This document shows, in pieces, positions 20,144 to 29,434 of a stretch of DNA of 33,085 bases. The stretch spans positions 1-33,085 of the forward strand of contig JALOQW010000002.1 in the NCBI GenBank assembly GCA_025459275.1. The letters are read 5' to 3'. This stretch comes from Pirellula sp. (GTDB taxonomy: Bacteria > Planctomycetota > Planctomycetia > Pirellulales > Pirellulaceae). The notes below the pieces were generated by a model. It searched no databases. It had not been told where the DNA came from and saw nothing but the letters and a program-made list of their open reading frames with translations. Every line of letters begins with the position of its first letter. The stretch's first letter is position 1. A program made the position numbers and the translations under genes.

Positions 20144-20449
20144 ATGAAACGCTACGCTGTCATCGACCACTCGATCGGTTTGACGCAAGGACTGTACGAC
20201 GAACTGAGTGAAGCGATCGCTTGCGCAGTACGATTGCAGGATGCAGGTAAACAAGTTGGGGTCCACGACACGCAGGGATCCGCAGCTCTTGCTGCAGGCG
20301 TTTTCGACGTCAAGGATGCGGAATACTTCCTTGGACGGCCGATCTGTAGTGCGACCATGAATCATCCCATGCTGATCGCAGATATCCTTGCCAAGGCCGA
20401 GGAAACCAAACCGGAAAAAACGAAGTATCATTGGGACATTGATTCTTGA
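20144..20449 (+). CDS. Small hypothetical protein, 101 aa
   Basis: MKRYAVIDHSIGLTQGLYDELSEAIACAVRLQDAGKQVGVHDTQ...YHWDIDS; alpha/beta-like composition, no family recognised. Confidence 0.7.
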   Translation: MKRYAVIDHSIGLTQGLYDELSEAIACAVRLQDAGKQVGVHDTQGSAALAAGVFDVKDAEYFLGRPICSATMNHPMLIADILAKAEETKPEKTKYHWDIDS

Positions 20450-20465
20450 GCCATCGTTGACCGAA

Positions 20466-22595
20466 TCACTTGGCGGGGTACTGCCATTGTTTCGTCGATT
20501 CGATGTTGGGCCGCAGATCGTCCATCGTCCACCAGGCCGATTTCATTCGACGTTGTGAATAGAGCGCTGCAGCCTGATCGATGTAATGGGGCGATTCCGG
20601 ATGAGCCGACTGTCCCCACGGTGTGCAGGTATACGAGCGAACTCCATCTTTATCGAAGAACATCAAGATCATGGCCATCGATCCGCTGTTGGCGACTTGA
20701 ATGCCTGGCCGGTCTTTTAGTTCAGTGCAACGGACGTCAATCAACGTCTCAGAAAAATTCCCTTCCTTATCACCAGAGCTATAGTCCGCTCCATCGACGG
20801 GAAAGTAGATTCCCCCTCGTCCCACGACGTGGACTTGCCCCCAAGGAACGTCCCATTTGCCATATCGTGTTGTGAGTTCACGAATCATCTGATCGAGCAA
20901 CTCAAGCATCTTTGTGCGAGATTCCTCGGACAAGGGTTCCTCGCGGCCGATGGGGGAGAGATCGATTTGTTCACCACAGCGAAGGCGCCAGAACTTGAAC
21001 AGCACCGTCGCGGTCGATTCTTTAGTGTAATGTCCATCCCATGCCAGGATGGCTTGCACGGCTCGCTGGAGTTCTTGATTGTCTCGATATGTGTCCGCTG
21101 CGGCTTCGTAGGCTGATTGCAACTCTTTCTGCCAGCGGGGAGCCAGTCGATCGTAGACATCAAAGACGATGGACAATGCATCTTCGGCGGTGACGGATGG
21201 ATCCGCCTCAAGTAACTCCACGGTGCGACGACCGCGCGGGTTGTTCTTGTCCCAGCTCACGTTGTAGATGTACGTGGGATATTTGTCGGGGGTCAAAGTG
21301 GAATCGATCATCATGTTGGCAGGACTGATATTGCAGTTCTGCATGTAGCCTTGGGGCGGATTCATGATTCCCACCAGGTCGGATTGGGGATGAATCCCTT
21401 TCCAGGCCGTGGCACTGGTCGTTCCATCGACGGGGCGACTCCAATCGTAACCATCAGGGCGTATCGGAGTCGCGCCGTTACGGACATAAGAAATATTGCC
21501 ATTCACATCTGCCGACATGACGTTTTGTTCGTTGTACTGATGTTCGCCGAGGATGCGGTTAAACTCCGTCACATCGCGCGATTTGGCCATGCGATAGAAC
21601 TGCGAGTAGAGACCCGTTTGTTCGAGATAAGGTGATGCGCCGACATAGGCGACGCCTGACTTGAGATCGGGTTCGCTGATCACTGGTCCCAAATGTGTAA
21701 AGAACGCTTGCTTGGTGATGGGTTCTCCATTGGTGACAGGAATCGTGTAGGACTCGATCGTGATCGGCTTCCACTCGCCGTCATACTCGTACTCAGGTCG
21801 CGGTGCTAGTCGGAATTTGATGCGATAAACGTCGGAGGTGTCCGGTCCTCCCGTGGTCAATGCCCAACCCACTCGCTGGTTGTGTCCGATGGCCAGCATG
21901 GGCGAACCGATGAGATAGAATCCGTTCATGTGCAGTTCACCTGCATGAAATCGGGCTTCATACAGGACGGCGAGCCCTTCCCAGGTCAGGTGAGGATCGG
22001 ACAGCAAAATCGCTGATCCGTCAGCAGATCGTTTTGGAGAAACAGCCCATTGGTTTGAACCCATGGCTGGCTGCTTGCGATCGCCGCCGTTCTTCAAATC
22101 GTCCATCATGGTACCGATGGGCCAACGAAGAATCATCGCTCGACCGACGGCGAGAGGATGCCAGGGCTCGATCGGAATCGCAACCTCGGCCGCTTCATCG
22201 GGATGTTCATCGATGTAAGCCTGAATGCCAGCCGTGAATGCGGTCAGGTTCTTTCGCAAGGTCTCAGGCGCCGATTCGAGATACGGAGCATGAAGCGTAT
22301 CGTTATGTGTCAAGCGCATCATGTAGTCTTGCTGAATGAAGTCTTTGCCTTTGACTTCCGCCAGTCGCCCAATGCCGGTACGGATCGCGAGGTAGATATC
22401 CTCGAGTCGATCTTCCGCTTGCGCGTATCCCAAGGCAAACATGCCCGCCGCCTCGTCGTCGGCATAGATGTGCGGCACCCCCCACGTGTCGCGATACAGC
22501 GTTGTATCTGCAGCGTGAGTGGTTGCGCCCTCCAACCACCAACCTACAAAGCACGCCAGGGAGCATGAAAAGAGGAATCTCGCGATCATCGTCAT
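20466..22595 (-). CDS. Penicillin acylase (S45, Ntn-hydrolase) family protein, secreted
   Basis: MTMIARFLFSCSLACFVGWWLEGATTHAADTTLYRDTWGVPHIYADDEAAGMFALGYAQAEDRL; GSNQWAVSPKRSADGSAILLSDPHL (predicted autocatalytic G-S). The listed 929-aa ORF extends upstream over panD and is trimmed here. Confidence 0.88.
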   Translation of the reverse strand: MTMIARFLFSCSLACFVGWWLEGATTHAADTTLYRDTWGVPHIYADDEAAGMFALGYAQAEDRLEDIYLAIRTGIGRLAEVKGKDFIQQDYMMRLTHNDTLHAPYLESAPETLRKNLTAFTAGIQAYIDEHPDEAAEVAIPIEPWHPLAVGRAMILRWPIGTMMDDLKNGGDRKQPAMGSNQWAVSPKRSADGSAILLSDPHLTWEGLAVLYEARFHAGELHMNGFYLIGSPMLAIGHNQRVGWALTTGGPDTSDVYRIKFRLAPRPEYEYDGEWKPITIESYTIPVTNGEPITKQAFFTHLGPVISEPDLKSGVAYVGASPYLEQTGLYSQFYRMAKSRDVTEFNRILGEHQYNEQNVMSADVNGNISYVRNGATPIRPDGYDWSRPVDGTTSATAWKGIHPQSDLVGIMNPPQGYMQNCNISPANMMIDSTLTPDKYPTYIYNVSWDKNNPRGRRTVELLEADPSVTAEDALSIVFDVYDRLAPRWQKELQSAYEAAADTYRDNQELQRAVQAILAWDGHYTKESTATVLFKFWRLRCGEQIDLSPIGREEPLSEESRTKMLELLDQMIRELTTRYGKWDVPWGQVHVVGRGGIYFPVDGADYSSGDKEGNFSETLIDVRCTELKDRPGIQVANSGSMAMILMFFDKDGVRSYTCTPWGQSAHPESPHYIDQAAALYSQRRMKSAWWTMDDLRPNIESTKQWQYPAK

Positions 22596-22802
22596 GGATC
22601 CGCCTATGGGAGGAAGAGAGGAAACAGGGATTTGTATGCGAATTCGTGGTTCTAATATGGGCCTGGTTCGCTCGGTTGGGAATAGCTCACTCGGAAATCC
22701 TCCAGACAGAGTTTTTCCGCAGCGGATTCTTGCCCAGTGGAGTTTTTTTTCGTCTTCAGAAGAGGCGTAGCAAAACCGAGCCCTCCGTATCACAATAATC
22801 CG

Positions 22803-23225
22803 ATGCTTAGAAAATTTCTTCGATCCAAGATCCACCGCGCCACCGTCACCCAGGCCGATCTCCACTACGAGGGTTCCTTGACCCTGCCGCCGGATTTGAT
22901 GCTGGCTGCGGGGATTGCTCCTTTTGAATCGGTGCATGTATGGAACGTCACCCGTGGGACTCGTCTGGAAACCTATGCCATTTTGGGCGAAGAGGGATCG
23001 AGTGACGTCTGCATCAACGGCGCTGCCGCTCACCTGGTACGGCCAGGGGATGTGATTATTGTCGCCACGTTTGGCTTCCTGACCGAGACAGGTAATGATT
23101 TGCGCGTCCCTGAACCCAAAGTGGTCTTCGTCGACGACAAGAATCGCATTACCTATACGGGCCGCGAGGTTCCCGGCCCTCGGCGACGGAATGTTGGTGA
23201 ACCACCTGCCGATTCTTGCTGCTAA
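22803..23225 (+). CDS. panD: Aspartate 1-decarboxylase
   Basis: [38 protein letters not shown]...[21 protein letters not shown]; pyruvoyl-forming YEGS motif. Confidence 0.96.
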   Translation: MLRKFLRSKIHRATVTQADLHYEGSLTLPPDLMLAAGIAPFESVHVWNVTRGTRLETYAILGEEGSSDVCINGAAAHLVRPGDVIIVATFGFLTETGNDLRVPEPKVVFVDDKNRITYTGREVPGPRRRNVGEPPADSCC

Positions 23226-23908
23226 TGGTCCTTCAACCGATGCTGCCACGAACACTTGAGCCCGAGGTCATGGACGATCGCCAAGAGGCGGTCGAGTACA
23301 ACGAGATGGATCACCGCGCGGTGAACGACCTCTTCGTCCAAGATCTCATGATGGCCGGCCCTCTGGGTCGCGATGTGCTCGACCTAGGTACGGGAACCGC
23401 CCTCATTCCGGTAGCCTTGTGTCTCAAGGAGCCTGGCGTCCGAGTCATGGCCTCCGATGCCTCGGTCGAAATGCTCGAACTGGCTCGCTACAACATCGAA
23501 ATTCATCGTTTGCTCGATCGAGTGCAATTGCACCGAGGCGATGCCAAGAAGTTGGTGTTCGGGAAAGAGTACTTTGATACGGTCATGAGCAATTCTCTCG
23601 TTCATCACTTGCCTACGTGCGATACCCTTTTCGAGGAGTCGCTGCGGGTCCTTCGACCAGGAGGCCTGTTATTCGTTCGCGATTTGACTCGACCCGAAAC
23701 CGAGGAAGAGGTCGAACGGTTGGTCGATCTGTACACCCAAGGTGAGACCGAATACTCCAAGCAGCTGTTCCGCCAGAGCTTACACGCCAGTCTAACCGTT
23801 CCGGAGTTGCAACAGATCGTTGCACCCTTCGGAATCCCGGCAACAGCCGTCCAGATGACAAGCGATCGTCATTGGACGCTGGTTTATCGCAAAGCCAACG
23901 CGGCTTGA
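23225..23908 (+). CDS. Class I SAM-dependent methyltransferase
   Basis: VLDLGTGTALIPVALCLKEPGVRVMASDASVEMLELARYNI...FDTVMSNSLVHHLP. ATG at 23225 overlaps the panD stop (TAATG). Confidence 0.93.
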   Translation: MVLQPMLPRTLEPEVMDDRQEAVEYNEMDHRAVNDLFVQDLMMAGPLGRDVLDLGTGTALIPVALCLKEPGVRVMASDASVEMLELARYNIEIHRLLDRVQLHRGDAKKLVFGKEYFDTVMSNSLVHHLPTCDTLFEESLRVLRPGGLLFVRDLTRPETEEEVERLVDLYTQGETEYSKQLFRQSLHASLTVPELQQIVAPFGIPATAVQMTSDRHWTLVYRKANAA

Positions 23909-23910
23909 AA

Positions 23911-25854
23911 TCAAGGCATCTCAAACTTGTAGATCATCTGACTCCGGTTGGTATCGATCATGAAGTAGACTTCGCCATCGGCGTCTTCACCGAAAGCCAT
24001 GACCGGCATGCCACCGGCGATCAGCTCTTCATTGCGCACAGCTTCTTGGACACCCTCTTCGTGCGTCAAAGCCCAGATGCGACCTGAAACATAGTCGGCG
24101 TAGAGGTACTTGCCTTGAAGCTTGGGTAATCGACTCGATCGGTAGACACGTCCGCCGGTAATCGACTTTCCGGCTAAGTGATCGTAGGCCCACACGGGGT
24201 CGATGGCCTTAGCAGCATCCGGGCCCGGTTTTCGGTTCCCAAACGAATAGCTCCCTTCCCGAACAGACCAGCCATAGTTGCCTCCCGCTTGGACGATGTT
24301 GACCTCTTCCCACAGATCCTGGCCCACATCACCGCACCACAACAATCCCGTCTTCTTATCAAAGGCAATACGCCATGGATTCCGGAACCCATACGCAAAG
24401 ATTTCCGGGCGGATCCCTTCGGCATGAGCGAATGGATTATCAGATGGAATCCCGTAAGGGAGCGATCCGGTCTTTTGATCGACATCGATACGCAGGATGG
24501 TTCCAAGCAACTGCGACCGGTTCTGACCATTGGCGCGTGGGTCGTTCCGAGCCCCACCATCTCCCATAGCAATGTAGAGCTTGCCATCGGGACCAAACTC
24601 GATCGCGCCCCCGTTGTGATTTTGGAACGGCTGAGGCATCACAATCAGGATCTCTTCGCTGCTCGGGTCCGCAACTTTGGGGTTCTTGCTATCGACTTTC
24701 ATGCGTGACACGACCGACTCGTGCGTCTTGGGTCGCGTGTAGTTGATAAAGAAGTAACCGTTCTTGTGGAACTCTGGGTGCATGGCGAGGCCGAGAAGCC
24801 CTTGCTCGTTGGCTGCTGGCCCGTCACTCCAGATACTGACGCGATCTCGGAAATCGAGAAACTGCGTCGCTTGCTCGACGTTAGGATCGTTTTTAAAGGT
24901 GAAGATCCGGCCACCTTGATCCAACGCATAGAGTCGCGACGGTTCCCCTTTCGCGTAGGTCAATTCCAGAATGCGCAATGGGCGATTGATGGTCCCGTCG
25001 TCGTCCATCGGTTTCCATCCCTCCCATTGCAGATTTGGAAACGCAGGGACGGCGCGAACTGCGAGCTTTCCATCGATTGGGGGAGGGGCCGTACCATCCT
25101 CCCCTAACTCACGAATCTTGATGTTGCGAAATGCGATCCAGTCGCCATGGTCTTGAAGGCACAAGTGACCTTCGCCTGCTTTGCCAAAGTTCGGGTACTG
25201 GGCGAACTTGCTCTTGGCAACCAGGTTATTCCAAAAGCCGTCCCCCATTCGGAACTGGTAATAGACGACCCCGTTCATGGAGACTTCGCATCCCTGCGGT
25301 GAAATTCGCAGATAGAGCTGGTTCCACTCTCCGGGTGGTCGCGTTGCGTCCGGGGTTTCGGTTTCACCAGCCCAAGATTGGGGATAGGGGCGAAACATCT
25401 GATAGAGCCAACCTGATTTTTGGGGATCGCGACCATCGATGTTGTCCTGAATCTGAACTTCGGGACCACTTTGCCATGGAGCCGGTTGATCCTCGGTCAC
25501 ATGAAACATCAGGCCGCTATTTCCGCCTTTGGAAATGTTGTATTCCAACGAGAGCTCAAAATACTTGTACTTGCGGTCGGTGATGATATCCCCGGCGCCG
25601 TTGCCCGACCTCACCAACGTTCCATCTACAATCTTCCAGCCATCGGAGAGCCCTTCCTTTTGGTAGGACCGCCATCCGTCGGTGGACGTACCATCGAACA
25701 GCAGCTTCCACCCACTCAGCGCCTCCGATCGGGTAAGCTGGTTCGGAGGATTCTCGGCATAGACCGATACGGAAGAGAAAAGACCGACAAGACAGAGCAA
25801 GGCGAAAGAGCCTTGCATGACCAAGCGAAGCTTCATCAGTGCACCAGCCGACAT
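23911..25854 (-). CDS. DUF1080 domain fused to PQQ-dependent sugar dehydrogenase (sGDH-like), secreted
   Basis: Signal MKLRLVMQGSFALLCLVGLFSSVSVYA; GWKLLFDGTSTDGWRSYQKEG (DUF1080), then ELTYAKGEPSRLYALDQGGRIFTF...NHNGGAIEFGPDGKLYIAMGDGGA...NYGWSVREG. Start 25854 or 25836. Confidence 0.88.
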   Translation of the reverse strand: MSAGALMKLRLVMQGSFALLCLVGLFSSVSVYAENPPNQLTRSEALSGWKLLFDGTSTDGWRSYQKEGLSDGWKIVDGTLVRSGNGAGDIITDRKYKYFELSLEYNISKGGNSGLMFHVTEDQPAPWQSGPEVQIQDNIDGRDPQKSGWLYQMFRPYPQSWAGETETPDATRPPGEWNQLYLRISPQGCEVSMNGVVYYQFRMGDGFWNNLVAKSKFAQYPNFGKAGEGHLCLQDHGDWIAFRNIKIRELGEDGTAPPPIDGKLAVRAVPAFPNLQWEGWKPMDDDGTINRPLRILELTYAKGEPSRLYALDQGGRIFTFKNDPNVEQATQFLDFRDRVSIWSDGPAANEQGLLGLAMHPEFHKNGYFFINYTRPKTHESVVSRMKVDSKNPKVADPSSEEILIVMPQPFQNHNGGAIEFGPDGKLYIAMGDGGARNDPRANGQNRSQLLGTILRIDVDQKTGSLPYGIPSDNPFAHAEGIRPEIFAYGFRNPWRIAFDKKTGLLWCGDVGQDLWEEVNIVQAGGNYGWSVREGSYSFGNRKPGPDAAKAIDPVWAYDHLAGKSITGGRVYRSSRLPKLQGKYLYADYVSGRIWALTHEEGVQEAVRNEELIAGGMPVMAFGEDADGEVYFMIDTNRSQMIYKFEMP

Positions 25855-26006
25855 TGAAAAAGGAAAGGAAACGGTGAAGACTCGGTTCGAGGCCGCCGGA
25901 TTCGGTATTTTAGCCAGAAACGGCTCCTCAGGGTGGAGCCTGCCTTCCGAGATTTCGGATTCTTTTTGCGATCGATCCTTTGGCCCCCGCGGATCCCATC
26001 CGCGCG

Positions 26007-26125
26007 TGAGCCGCACGCGCTAGCGGCGCTTCGGGGAACCGCCATGTTCAGAACGACTGCCGCTCACTGTAATTCAACCATTGCGGCAGCTGCATTGCTG
26101 TTGGGCAGCCCAATAACGCGGCTAG
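26007..26125. repeat. 119-bp intergenic repeat, copy 1
   Basis: Matches 26144-26262 with a single mismatch (C26106 vs A26243), direct orientation, 137-bp offset. Confidence 0.97.
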
Positions 26126-26143
26126 CGCCCGCGGCTCAGGGCT

Positions 26144-26262
26144 TGAGCCGCACGCGCTAGCGGCGCTTCGGGGAACCGCCATGTTCAGAACGACTGCCGC
26201 TCACTGTAATTCAACCATTGCGGCAGCTGCATTGCTGTTGGGAAGCCCAATAACGCGGCTAG
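26144..26262. repeat. 119-bp intergenic repeat, copy 2
   Basis: See copy 1. Confidence 0.97.
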
Positions 26263-26299
26263 TCCGCCTCGGCGGATCTGCGACGGCCCGCGGCTTACG

Positions 26300-26347
26300 T
26301 CAACCATTTCGGCAGCTGCATTGGGTTGGGCGATTCCAAATAACGCG
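26300..26347. repeat. Degenerate partial third copy of the same repeat
   Basis: TCAACCATTTCGGCAGCTGCATTGGGTTGGGCGATTCCAAATAACGCG aligns with TCAACCATTGCGGCAGCTGCATTGCTGTTGGGCAGCCCAATAACGCG of copies 1 and 2. Confidence 0.8.
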
Positions 26348-26453
26348 TCTCATCTGCAGCAGGCGGCCGTATAGATGGAACGCTGGATCTAGCCGCCACG
26401 AAACAGGGGACTAACGTCCCCCGCTCGCCAATCGCAAACATCCCCAACAACAA

Positions 26454-27317
26454 CTACAAAGGTCGCGTCTTCCATTCCGCGATTTTGGATTCCCATTCCG
26501 GCCGATGCTTGGCGTCGACCACCGACAGCAGTTGCTCCGCATAGTAAATGGCCGAATCGATCAATAGGCTCTCTTCGGCGATCGCAGCAGCCAATTCCAG
26601 AGCTCGAATACGGATCGCAGGATCCGGGGGAGGGGAACGAAACAACGCCGCCTTGCGCAGTGCAGCCAGTGCTTCCAACGGACGATGCAAGTGTTGTAAA
26701 CACATGCCAAGCTGAAGACTCGCACGAGCTCTCAGCGCGGGATCTTCGGCAGCTTGAGCCAGCAATCCGACCGCTTCGTCATGCCTCCCCAATTGCCTCA
26801 AAGCGATGGCCCAAGGGATCAGAATCTCTTTCTCTTGAGGCCGACGGGTGAATCGATGATTGCAGATGCGAATCCGCTCATTGGCCATATTGATTTCGGC
26901 TTGTTCGAGCTCGTATCGATGCTCGGCCGTCGGCTGTTGAGCGCACTTCAGCTTGGCATCATCGAGCATTTGACTTGCCAGCAGCAAGGTCAAATCCTCG
27001 CGCATCAGCAAGATCGGTTCGCATTCCGAACAGTATTGAACACCTGCGTCCAAGACCCGTTTCGCATCTCCCCATCGCTTCTGCTCAAGGTAGATCCGAC
27101 CGAGTTCGATATAGGGTCCTTCATTGGCCGGCGCGTGCTTGATCGCCTGTTCCAATTCTTGAAATCGCTGCAGCGGGATCGCTTGCGGCTTGGATTCCGC
27201 CAACGGCGCAGCGGGCGATTTCAATAACAACCCGTCTGCATCTGAATACTTGGCGAGCAGTTTATTGCCGATCTGAGACGGCGAAGCAGTCGTGGTCTTC
27301 GGTGTGTCGTTTTCCAT
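26454..27317 (-). CDS. Tetratricopeptide-repeat-like protein, unknown function
   Basis: MENDTPKTTTASPSQIGNKLL...NEGPYIELGRIYLEQKRWGDAKRVLDAG...ASLQLGMCLQHLHRPLEALAALRKA. Confidence 0.75.
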   Translation of the reverse strand: MENDTPKTTTASPSQIGNKLLAKYSDADGLLLKSPAAPLAESKPQAIPLQRFQELEQAIKHAPANEGPYIELGRIYLEQKRWGDAKRVLDAGVQYCSECEPILLMREDLTLLLASQMLDDAKLKCAQQPTAEHRYELEQAEINMANERIRICNHRFTRRPQEKEILIPWAIALRQLGRHDEAVGLLAQAAEDPALRARASLQLGMCLQHLHRPLEALAALRKAALFRSPPPDPAIRIRALELAAAIAEESLLIDSAIYYAEQLLSVVDAKHRPEWESKIAEWKTRPL

Positions 27318-27452
27318 ACCTTCATTGTACACCTTCCACGCCGCCAAGACGAAAACCGTCCGAAATGAAATGCGTCGCAACCATTCCCGCCATCCTCATT
27401 CGCCTTTACGAACCAGCCATGGCTGTCCGGAAGCGTTCGAATGAAAATTAGG

Positions 27453-29432
27453 TCATTTGCTAGGAGAAGGATAGGCATCGATCCGCCCATCCGGATAAGC
27501 GGTTATATCGAGGACTTCGTTTCCGATATGAATGTTGGTAACCGTCAAAGAAGGCCACGAAGAAGGCAATCGAGGCGAGACGCGATATCCATCGACGGTG
27601 GGCTCGAAGCCAAGAAAACCGTACAACATCACTTGAGGGACCAATACGCTTTCTAGAAACTCTTGATCGAGACCCAAACCACCCGGCGGTCCTCCGCCTT
27701 GCAGGATCCCTCTTCCTGGCTTTGCGTAGTACGCGCGGTATCCTCCTTCCGATTGGACTTCGCGAAACCATGCCAGGATTTCTTGGAGCCTCGACCATGC
27801 ATTGTCGGGTCCATGAACCTGCAAACGCGCCATCAGATCAAAATAGCTGAAACCCAGTACCGCACCGCCATCTTGCACTTGATCTCCCCATGGAATGGAC
27901 TCAGGACCCGACCAGACCCAGACATACGTTTCGACGTTGCGCTTGGTGGTCGCGCGAGGTGCGAACCGCCATCGATAGATGTCCGTCCCCTGCGAGGTAT
28001 CCCCAGCAATGATTCGCTTGCCTGCTACCCAGTCCATGATCTGGCTAGCTTGCGATTCCGAAGCCAACCCGTAGTGAATCGCTTCCAGATTCACAAAGGT
28101 AAATCCGTAGTCTACAGGACGGCCGTCGCGATCGATCCAACCAACAAACCGACCCGTCTCTGGATTCCAAAATCGTTCCTGGAAATCGCTGCGAATCGAT
28201 CGGGCCAATCGGGTCGCCTCGGCTACAGCCACGTCGTTCGCAGCGGCGGATTCCAGTTGGATGTACGCAAGGAGGGCGTCGTACAGATACATCGTTGCTA
28301 TAGCATCATGGGCACCGAAGGGGAGCAAATCCCAATAGTTATTCCCCGCTCCAATGCCGGGTCGAAGCGTTTTTTTCCCGGACTCGTCCAACACCAATCC
28401 ACTTCGACCGTCATGACCGACCCACGGGACCACGACATGGTGTTGGGAAGTCACGTCGAACTCGCGAATGGCAAATTGCATAGCTAGACGAATTCGAGGC
28501 AGATTTTGCTTAAGGAAATCAGCATCCTTGGTCCAAAGATACGTATCCGCACAGGCCCTCACAAACAAGGGATTGGTGATTGGATGCCGCGTATCGATGG
28601 CAGTGATGAGAGACTTGAGCTTGAGCGTTGCCCCCTTCGCACCACGAATCGTGATGCGGATTCGCTGGAGCAAACCCTGATACTCGGGTTGAAGATACAC
28701 CGGAACATTCTCAAACGCGAAGGAACCTGCCTTAGGAACCGAAATAGAAACGGAATGAGAGTCTTTCCAGGCTGCCTCTCCTTCGAATTGCCATTGCAGT
28801 GAACTTGAAGCAAGCGGTGGCATGGAATCGGAACACCATTCCAATCGGATGAACGGTGCTATGATCGTGCCACATCGGAACGCGGGGGTGGTCAGCGTGC
28901 ACTCATCCGCATGAACCTGAAGCTTGAGCCCCTCGGCTGGAGTGATTCCCGACACATCTGCCCCTTGGATGTCCCAGTCATCCGCGTTCGTGGCCGCTTG
29001 AAGGGCGAAGTTTTGGACCGCCCATCCTTCACGTTCCGTCGAAAAATGAAAACCAATTCCGGTGCTCTGCTGCCATGCAGGAAAGGGCCAGCCCTCACTA
29101 TGCGCCATTCCTCGATGCTGCTGCATGGAGACATAGCCGTTCGAATCGATACGACGCTTGGAAAGCGCATCACGGTATTGCCGGCGCTTGGTCTCGGAAA
29201 CCCAAAGCGTCGACTGCGGAAGCCAACCATCCCAAAGGGTGCATTCTGTAAACGCCCGTTCATGGTGCAGAGCATGCAACGCCTCCATCGTTCGCATCTC
29301 TTCATCCATCCCAGGAACCACGAATCGCGGAAGGGTTTGGCCCTGAGCACACTGCAACAAAAAGACCGGCCACGAGAAAAGCAACAACAAAAGATTCCGT
29401 GCCTGCAACAGCCCCATCCAGCAACGCCACAT
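27453..29432 (-). CDS. Secreted (alpha/alpha)6 six-hairpin glycosidase-like protein
   Basis: MWRCWMGLLQARNLLLLLFSWPVFLLQCAQGQ signal; CADTYLWTKDADFLKQNLPRIRLAMQF, GIGAGNNYWDLLPFGAHDAIATMYLYDALLAYIQL, C-terminal beta-sandwich-like tail. Exact GH family not assigned. Confidence 0.75.
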   Translation of the reverse strand: MWRCWMGLLQARNLLLLLFSWPVFLLQCAQGQTLPRFVVPGMDEEMRTMEALHALHHERAFTECTLWDGWLPQSTLWVSETKRRQYRDALSKRRIDSNGYVSMQQHRGMAHSEGWPFPAWQQSTGIGFHFSTEREGWAVQNFALQAATNADDWDIQGADVSGITPAEGLKLQVHADECTLTTPAFRCGTIIAPFIRLEWCSDSMPPLASSSLQWQFEGEAAWKDSHSVSISVPKAGSFAFENVPVYLQPEYQGLLQRIRITIRGAKGATLKLKSLITAIDTRHPITNPLFVRACADTYLWTKDADFLKQNLPRIRLAMQFAIREFDVTSQHHVVVPWVGHDGRSGLVLDESGKKTLRPGIGAGNNYWDLLPFGAHDAIATMYLYDALLAYIQLESAAANDVAVAEATRLARSIRSDFQERFWNPETGRFVGWIDRDGRPVDYGFTFVNLEAIHYGLASESQASQIMDWVAGKRIIAGDTSQGTDIYRWRFAPRATTKRNVETYVWVWSGPESIPWGDQVQDGGAVLGFSYFDLMARLQVHGPDNAWSRLQEILAWFREVQSEGGYRAYYAKPGRGILQGGGPPGGLGLDQEFLESVLVPQVMLYGFLGFEPTVDGYRVSPRLPSSWPSLTVTNIHIGNEVLDITAYPDGRIDAYPSPSK

Positions 29433-29434
29433 AG

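Noticed and set aside
22502-22798. ORFs upstream of panD (22502-22798, 22519-22770)
   Set aside because: They overlap the signal-peptide region of the acylase gene and the panD promoter region, with no plausible protein features.
22596-23255. N-terminal 220-aa extension of the 929-aa penicillin-acylase ORF
   Set aside because: It is antisense to panD, and a normal signal peptide starts at 22595, so the extension is an open-frame artefact.
25933-26414. Two ORFs (25933-26160 and 26181-26414) sharing MFRTTAAHCNSTIAAAALLLGSPITRL, like a duplicated small peptide family
   Set aside because: The shared peptide is exactly the translation of the 119-bp palindromic repeat. Up- and downstream coding is unrelated and the third copy is degenerate. 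Best explained as non-coding repeat DNA.
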